Of a DNA stretch of 17,137 nt, positions 13,974-17,137 are shown one piece after another. Below the pieces are notes generated by a model. That model did no database searches and was not told where the DNA came from. It saw nothing but the letters and a program-made list of their open reading frames with translations. The position numbers and the translations under genes were made by a program. This stretch comes from DATHGT01 sp035317605 (lineage in GTDB: Bacteria; Methylomirabilota; Methylomirabilia; Rokubacteriales; CSP1-6). The DNA lies in NCBI GenBank assembly GCA_035317605.1, contig DATHGT010000334.1, forward strand, positions 1 to 17,137, in the 5' to 3' direction. Numbering within the stretch: position 1 is the first letter of the stretch; each line of letters begins with the position of its first letter.

Positions 13974-15403
13974 TCGCGCGCGCGCTCGCCCTCGTCGTCC
14001 TGACCCTCGCCGCCCTGGGCTGCGCCCACTATCCCGTCAACGCCAAGCTCGATCGGTACCAGCCGGAGGTGGGTTATCGGTTCCCCGCGTTACGGCCCGA
14101 CGACCCCGCCGACCAGCTCTTCGTGTGCCTCAGCTTTTCCGGCGGCGGCACGCGGGCGGCCGCCCTCGCCTACGGGGTGATGGCGGAGCTGAAGCGCACC
14201 GAGGTCACCTGGAACGGCACGAAGATCAGACTGCTCGACGAAGTGGACTGTATCTCTTCGGTGTCGGGCGGCTCGTTCACGTCCGCCTACTACGGTCTGT
14301 TCGGCGAAGACCTCTTCAAGGATTTCTACGATCGCTTCCTGATCCGCGACATCCAGGGCGATCTGCTCGCGAAGGCCGTGGTGAGCCTTCCCAAGCTGGC
14401 CTCGCCATACTGGAGCCGGATCGACGTCGCCGGCGCGCTGTACGACGAGACCGTCTTCGCGCGGAAGACCTACCAGGCGCTGGTCGAGTCGCGCCGCCGC
14501 CCCTTCGTGATCCTCAACGCCACCGACATGGTCACCGGCGAGCACTTCGAGTTCACGCAGAACCAGTTCGACTTCCTCGGCTCCGATCTCACCCCGTACA
14601 AGGTCGGCCGCGCCGTGGCCGCCTCCTCCGCGTTTCCGTTCCTGCTCACCCCGCTCACCCTCGTCAACCACGCGCCCCTCAGCGGGGACGGGTGGCCGCG
14701 GCTCGAGTACACGAACGCGCTCGAGGACTTCTATGCCGATCCCCGGCGCTGGCTGTGGGCGGATCACCAGCGGACGTATCTCGACGGCACCCGCCCGTAC
14801 ATCCATCTGATGGACGGCGGACTCTCCGACAACATCGGCCTGCGCTCGATCGAGCGGGCCTACCGAGCCAGCGACGGGTTCATCGCCCAGCGGATCAACA
14901 ACGGGTCCACGCGGCGGTTCGTGGCGATCGTGGTGAACGCGGGCACCCAGGGTGCGGACACGCTGAGCGCGAGCGGCTCCGCGCCCGGCCTCCTCGCGAT
15001 GGCCATGGCGACGGCGGACATCGCCATGGAGAACTACAGCTTCGACACCGTCGAGCTGATGCGGTCTCAGCTTCGCGAGCGCATCCAGGCCGAGCTGGAC
15101 CTGGCGGCCTGCCAGGCCGCGCTCGCCACCCACTGTCCCGCCGCGCCGAAGCTGCCAGCGTTTCCCGTGGTGCTGCGCACCTGCGTGGTCGAGGTGGCCT
15201 TCGAGGCGATCAAAGACCCGGCCCGGCGGGAATACTTCCTCCGCCTCGGGACCAACTTCTACCTGCCGAAGAAGGACGTCGACGCCCTGATCGAGGTTGG
15301 CGGCCAGCTCCTGCGCGACTCGCCCGGGTTCAAGAGCCTGCTCGACTCGCTCGGACGCGAAGCCGCCGGCACCCCGCTGGACAAGCTCGGCAACTGCAGC
15401 TGA
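13970..15403 (+). CDS. patatin-like phospholipase, predicted lipoprotein
   Basis: This 477-residue serine lipase/acyl hydrolase belongs to the patatin family, which uses a Ser-Asp dyad. A hydrophobic N-terminus ends in LTLAALGC, so Cys18 is a plausible lipid-anchored residue, although A-L-G is not the best lipobox. The oxyanion loop is SFSGGGTRAAALAYG (55-69), the nucleophile is Ser99 in SSVSGGS, and the catalytic Asp282 sits in LMDGGLSDN. All parts of the active site are present. It probably sits on the periplasmic face of a membrane and cleaves acyl esters; the lipid is unknown. The GTG start at 13970 overlaps the preceding TGA as GTGA. The C-terminal third (about 330-477), with Cys-containing segments, has no motif I recognise. 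Confidence 0.88.
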   Translation: MIARALALVVLTLAALGCAHYPVNAKLDRYQPEVGYRFPALRPDDPADQLFVCLSFSGGGTRAAALAYGVMAELKRTEVTWNGTKIRLLDEVDCISSVSGGSFTSAYYGLFGEDLFKDFYDRFLIRDIQGDLLAKAVVSLPKLASPYWSRIDVAGALYDETVFARKTYQALVESRRRPFVILNATDMVTGEHFEFTQNQFDFLGSDLTPYKVGRAVAASSAFPFLLTPLTLVNHAPLSGDGWPRLEYTNALEDFYADPRRWLWADHQRTYLDGTRPYIHLMDGGLSDNIGLRSIERAYRASDGFIAQRINNGSTRRFVAIVVNAGTQGADTLSASGSAPGLLAMAMATADIAMENYSFDTVELMRSQLRERIQAELDLAACQAALATHCPAAPKLPAFPVVLRTCVVEVAFEAIKDPARREYFLRLGTNFYLPKKDVDALIEVGGQLLRDSPGFKSLLDSLGREAAGTPLDKLGNCS

Positions 15404-15437
15404 TACCGGCCGCTATCTAGCGCCACCCGCACCGCCA

Positions 15438-15464
15438 ACGCAATCGCTGGCAGCGCGTTTGCGT
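15438..15464. repeat. imperfect inverted repeat upstream of the glycine-zipper gene
   Basis: ACGCAA (15438-15443) pairs with TTGCGT (15459-15464), and an inner CGCT (15445-15448) pairs with AGCG (15452-15455). It lies in the 105-base gap after the patatin-like gene and before the stress-type gene. It could be a weak terminator or an operator; no T-run follows on the plus strand. Confidence 0.35.
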
Positions 15465-15508
15465 ACTCCATTCGACGTAACACCGATCCACTTCGAGGAG
15501 GCCGAATC

Positions 15509-16060
15509 ATGGCAGAGGAGCGCCCGACGATCATGACAGGGATGTTCCGCGACCGGACGAGCGCGGAGCGAGCCTATGGATGCTTGACGAGTCGAGGGTA
15601 CGGAAAGGACGACGTGAGCCTGCTCATGTCCGAGGAGACGCGGAACCGACACTTCCCGCGGGACGAAACCGCGCGGACCGAGCTCGGGACCAAGGCGGCC
15701 GAAGGGGCGGGCATCGGCGCCGTCACCGGCGGAGGCCTCGGCGCGCTGCTGGCCGGTCTCGCCGCGTCGGGCATCGCGGTGCCGGGACTGCCGATCATCG
15801 CCATGGGCGCGCTGGGGGCGGCCCTGATCGGCGGCGGCACGGGCGGCGCGATCGGCGCGCTCATCGGCGGGCTCATCGGCCACGGCATTCCGGAGGAGCG
15901 GGCCCGCCTGTACGAGCGCGGTGTCCGGGAGGGCGGCATCGTGATGGGCGTCACGCCCCGGTCGCGTCAGGACGCCGAGTACTTCGAGCGGGAATGGACG
16001 GCGTGCGGTGGCGAGCAGGTCTATTGTCCACCGGCGCGTGGCCGCGACGTCGCGGCCTAG
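15509..16060 (+). CDS. glycine-zipper protein with GSP17M-like N-terminus
   Basis: This 183-residue protein has three parts. Residues 8-45 (IMTGMFRDRTSAERAYGCL) resemble the small general-stress-protein 17M domain, which starts with a strand followed by an F.....A..A helix. Residues 62-125 are strongly glycine- and alanine-rich (VTGGGLGALLAGLAASGIAV, then IGGGTGGAIGALIGGLIGHG), a glycine-zipper pattern that packs helices in membranes. Residues 129-165 (ERARLYERGVREGGIVMGV) form the usual C-terminal fold that follows such zippers. It is probably a stress-linked envelope protein; the exact role is unknown. GAGGAGG lies 10 bases or so before the ATG. The gene before it ends 105 bases earlier, so this is likely its own transcription unit, shared with the next gene. 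Confidence 0.75.
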   Translation: MAEERPTIMTGMFRDRTSAERAYGCLTSRGYGKDDVSLLMSEETRNRHFPRDETARTELGTKAAEGAGIGAVTGGGLGALLAGLAASGIAVPGLPIIAMGALGAALIGGGTGGAIGALIGGLIGHGIPEERARLYERGVREGGIVMGVTPRSRQDAEYFEREWTACGGEQVYCPPARGRDVAA

Positions 16061-16094
16061 CGATGAGCACAGCACTCACAGGGAGGAAAGAACC

Positions 16095-16379
16095 ATGAAG
16101 CGAGTCGTGAGCACGTTGACGGGATTGTTATTTCTCGGTGCGGCGGCCGTGGCCTCGGCCCAGGCCCCCGCGGGCGACATGGCCCGCCACAGCATGGATG
16201 GCCAGGTGACGAAGGTCGACGCCAAGAAGGGCTGGATCGACGTCAAGACACCGGAAGGATCGATGAAGCTCCACTATCCTCCGTCCGCGCTGGCGAACGT
16301 GAAGAAAGGTGACTCGGTCACGGTCGAGCTCGGCATCAAGGACAACGGGCCGGCGCCGAGCCGTTCGGAGAAGAAGTAG
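16095..16379 (+). CDS. small exported protein of unknown function
   Basis: This 94-residue protein has a clear signal peptide: MKRVV, a hydrophobic core LLFLGAAAVA, and a predicted cut after ASA, before QA (about residue 22). The mature part of about 72 residues (DGQVTKVDAKKGWIDVKTPE) has the alternating pattern of a small beta-barrel such as the OB-like fold seen in many short periplasmic proteins. A basic C-terminus ends in SEKK. GGGAGGAAAG precedes the ATG. It follows the glycine-zipper gene by 34 bases, so they are probably co-transcribed. It ends 4 bases before the stop of the opposite-strand RidA-like gene. No function can be named. Confidence 0.75.
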   Translation: MKRVVSTLTGLLFLGAAAVASAQAPAGDMARHSMDGQVTKVDAKKGWIDVKTPEGSMKLHYPPSALANVKKGDSVTVELGIKDNGPAPSRSEKK

Positions 16380-16383
16380 CGCG

Positions 16384-16779
16384 CTACCCGGGCAGGACGG
16401 CCACCGCGGAGATCTCGATCAACGCGCCGGGACGCAACAACCCGGCGACGATCACGCCGGTGGCCGTCGGGTAGGGCGGCCGGAAGACCGCGCGGCGAAC
16501 CTCCGCGGTGCCGCGATAGTTCTCCGTGGTGGTGACGTACTCGGTGGTCTCGACGACGTGCTCGAGACCACCGCCGGCGGCGGCGAGCAGCGCGGCGAAC
16601 TTCTCGTAGATGTATCGGGTCTGGCCGACGATGTCGCCGGGAGCCACGAGCTGGCCGCTCTCGTCGGTGGCCGTCGTGCCCGAGATGAACAGCAGATTGC
16701 CCACGCGCAGCGCGGGAGAGAACGTGTAGCGCTCGGGCCACGTCGTGCCCGCGGCCGCGATCATCCGCCCGTTGGCCAT
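16384..16779 (-). CDS. RidA/YjgF family protein lacking the catalytic arginine
   Basis: This 131-residue protein is of the usual length for the RidA (YjgF/YER057c/UK114) trimeric fold, whose classical members deaminate reactive enamines and imines. FSPALRVGNLLFISGTTATD and the closing RPGALIEISAVAV match the fold. When aligned by eye to E. coli RidA, the FPARSCVEVARL segment around Arg105 reads YPTATGVIVAGL here, so the arginine that holds the substrate carboxylate appears replaced by Ala or Thr. It may therefore belong to a Rid subgroup without deaminase activity. AAAGGA lies 10 bases before the ATG. The gene follows the acyl-CoA synthetase stop by 17 bases and is likely in the same operon. 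Confidence 0.88.
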   Translation of the reverse strand: MANGRMIAAAGTTWPERYTFSPALRVGNLLFISGTTATDESGQLVAPGDIVGQTRYIYEKFAALLAAAGGGLEHVVETTEYVTTTENYRGTAEVRRAVFRPPYPTATGVIVAGLLRPGALIEISAVAVLPG

Positions 16780-16796
16780 GTCGTCAGTCCTTTCGC

Positions 16797-17137
16797 TCAG
16801 CGCTGGCGCAGCTGAAAGCGCTGGATCTTGCCGGTTTCGGTCTTGGGCAGCTCGCTCACGACTTCGACCTCGCGCGGATACTGGTGCTGGCCCACGCGCG
16901 TCTTCACGAGGTCGACGATCTCCCCGGTGAACGACGGCCCGGCCGCGAGGCCGGGACGCAGGACCACGAACGCCTTCACGATCTGGCCGCGCAACGCGTC
17001 GGGCTTGCCCACCACCGCCGCCTCGGCGACCGCCGGGTGCTCGAGGATCACGCTCTCGATCTCGAACGGGCCGATGCGGTAGCCCGCGCTCTTGATCACG
17101 TCGTCGGCCCGGCCCTCGAACCAGAAGTAGCCGTCCG
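16797..17137 (-). CDS. acyl-CoA synthetase (AMP-forming), C-terminal part, cut by window edge
   Basis: This is the C-terminal domain of an ANL-superfamily adenylating enzyme that activates a carboxylic acid via an acyl-AMP to its CoA thioester. The visible 113 codons run from the hinge, DGYFWFEGRADDVIKSAGYR (A8 motif), through the strands EIESVILEHPAVAEAAVVG to the A10 motif LPKTETGKIQR with the catalytic lysine. The IKSAGYRIGPFEIES pattern and the EHPAVAEAAVVGKPDA run are typical of acetyl- or medium-chain acyl-CoA synthetases. The start lies outside the window, so size and substrate remain open. TGA at 16799-16797 is followed after 17 bases by the RidA-like ATG, so both probably form one operon. 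Confidence 0.92.
   Translation of the reverse strand, partial: DGYFWFEGRADDVIKSAGYRIGPFEIESVILEHPAVAEAAVVGKPDALRGQIVKAFVVLRPGLAAGPSFTGEIVDLVKTRVGQHQYPREVEVVSELPKTETGKIQRFQLRQR

Noticed and set aside
14090..15133. 347-codon minus-strand frame within the patatin-like gene.
   Set aside because: Antisense shadow; the plus strand carries the Ser-Asp dyad, oxyanion loop and lipobox-like start.
1..17137. Mobile elements, CRISPR arrays, tRNA or rRNA genes, and defence systems.
   Set aside because: No transposase, integrase, repeat-spacer series, cloverleaf or nuclease-type gene was found on either strand.

Overview
This window is GC-rich, densely coded bacterial chromosome. It carries 17 protein genes on both strands plus one leader-peptide gene. 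I see no tRNA, rRNA, CRISPR array, insertion sequence or phage gene. The gene mix is a TAXI-type TRAP transporter, an LLM-class F420-type oxidoreductase, a UbiD-family decarboxylase, a PduO-type adenosyltransferase and an acyl-CoA synthetase. This recalls soil or sediment lineages such as Candidatus Rokubacteria/Methylomirabilota or deep-branching proteobacteria. That placement is an impression from gene content and base composition, not from a marker gene.

Layout. Positions 1-195 hold no intact gene, only a possible decayed toxin tail. Positions 196-4728 (+) form an uptake operon: TAXI substrate-binding protein, an Amidohydrolase_3 enzyme without an obvious ATG/GTG/TTG start, and a fused TRAP permease. 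This operon meets the next block tail to tail, the two stop codons sharing a CTAG. Positions 4725-7602 (-) are a tryptophan block. A TTGACA promoter precedes a 15-codon leader peptide with four Trp codons (MNTSIARWMWWWPSL). Next come mutually exclusive hairpins ending in an intrinsic terminator, then a fused anthranilate synthase trpE(G). A small SET-domain protein is coupled to trpE(G) by a GTGA overlap. Upstream on the same strand is a class I methyltransferase (7634-8455). It diverges from an LLM oxidoreductase (8512-9405), which is followed by a UbiD-family decarboxylase (9574-11064).

Positions 11118-13030 (-) hold a small multi-pass membrane protein and an Fsr-like MFS exporter. Positions 13094-15403 (+) hold a tight cluster: PduO-type cobalamin adenosyltransferase, an 83-residue unknown, and a patatin-like lipoprotein. 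Positions 15509-16379 (+) hold two probable stress or envelope proteins: a glycine-zipper protein and a small exported protein. Positions 16384-17137 (-) hold a RidA-fold protein lacking the usual catalytic arginine and the C-terminal end of an acyl-CoA synthetase that continues past the window.

The strongest regulatory signal is the trp attenuator at 7441-7602. It was read directly from the sequence and resembles the rhizobial trpL-trpE(G) system. The most unusual gene arrangement is the SET-domain gene translationally coupled to trpE(G).
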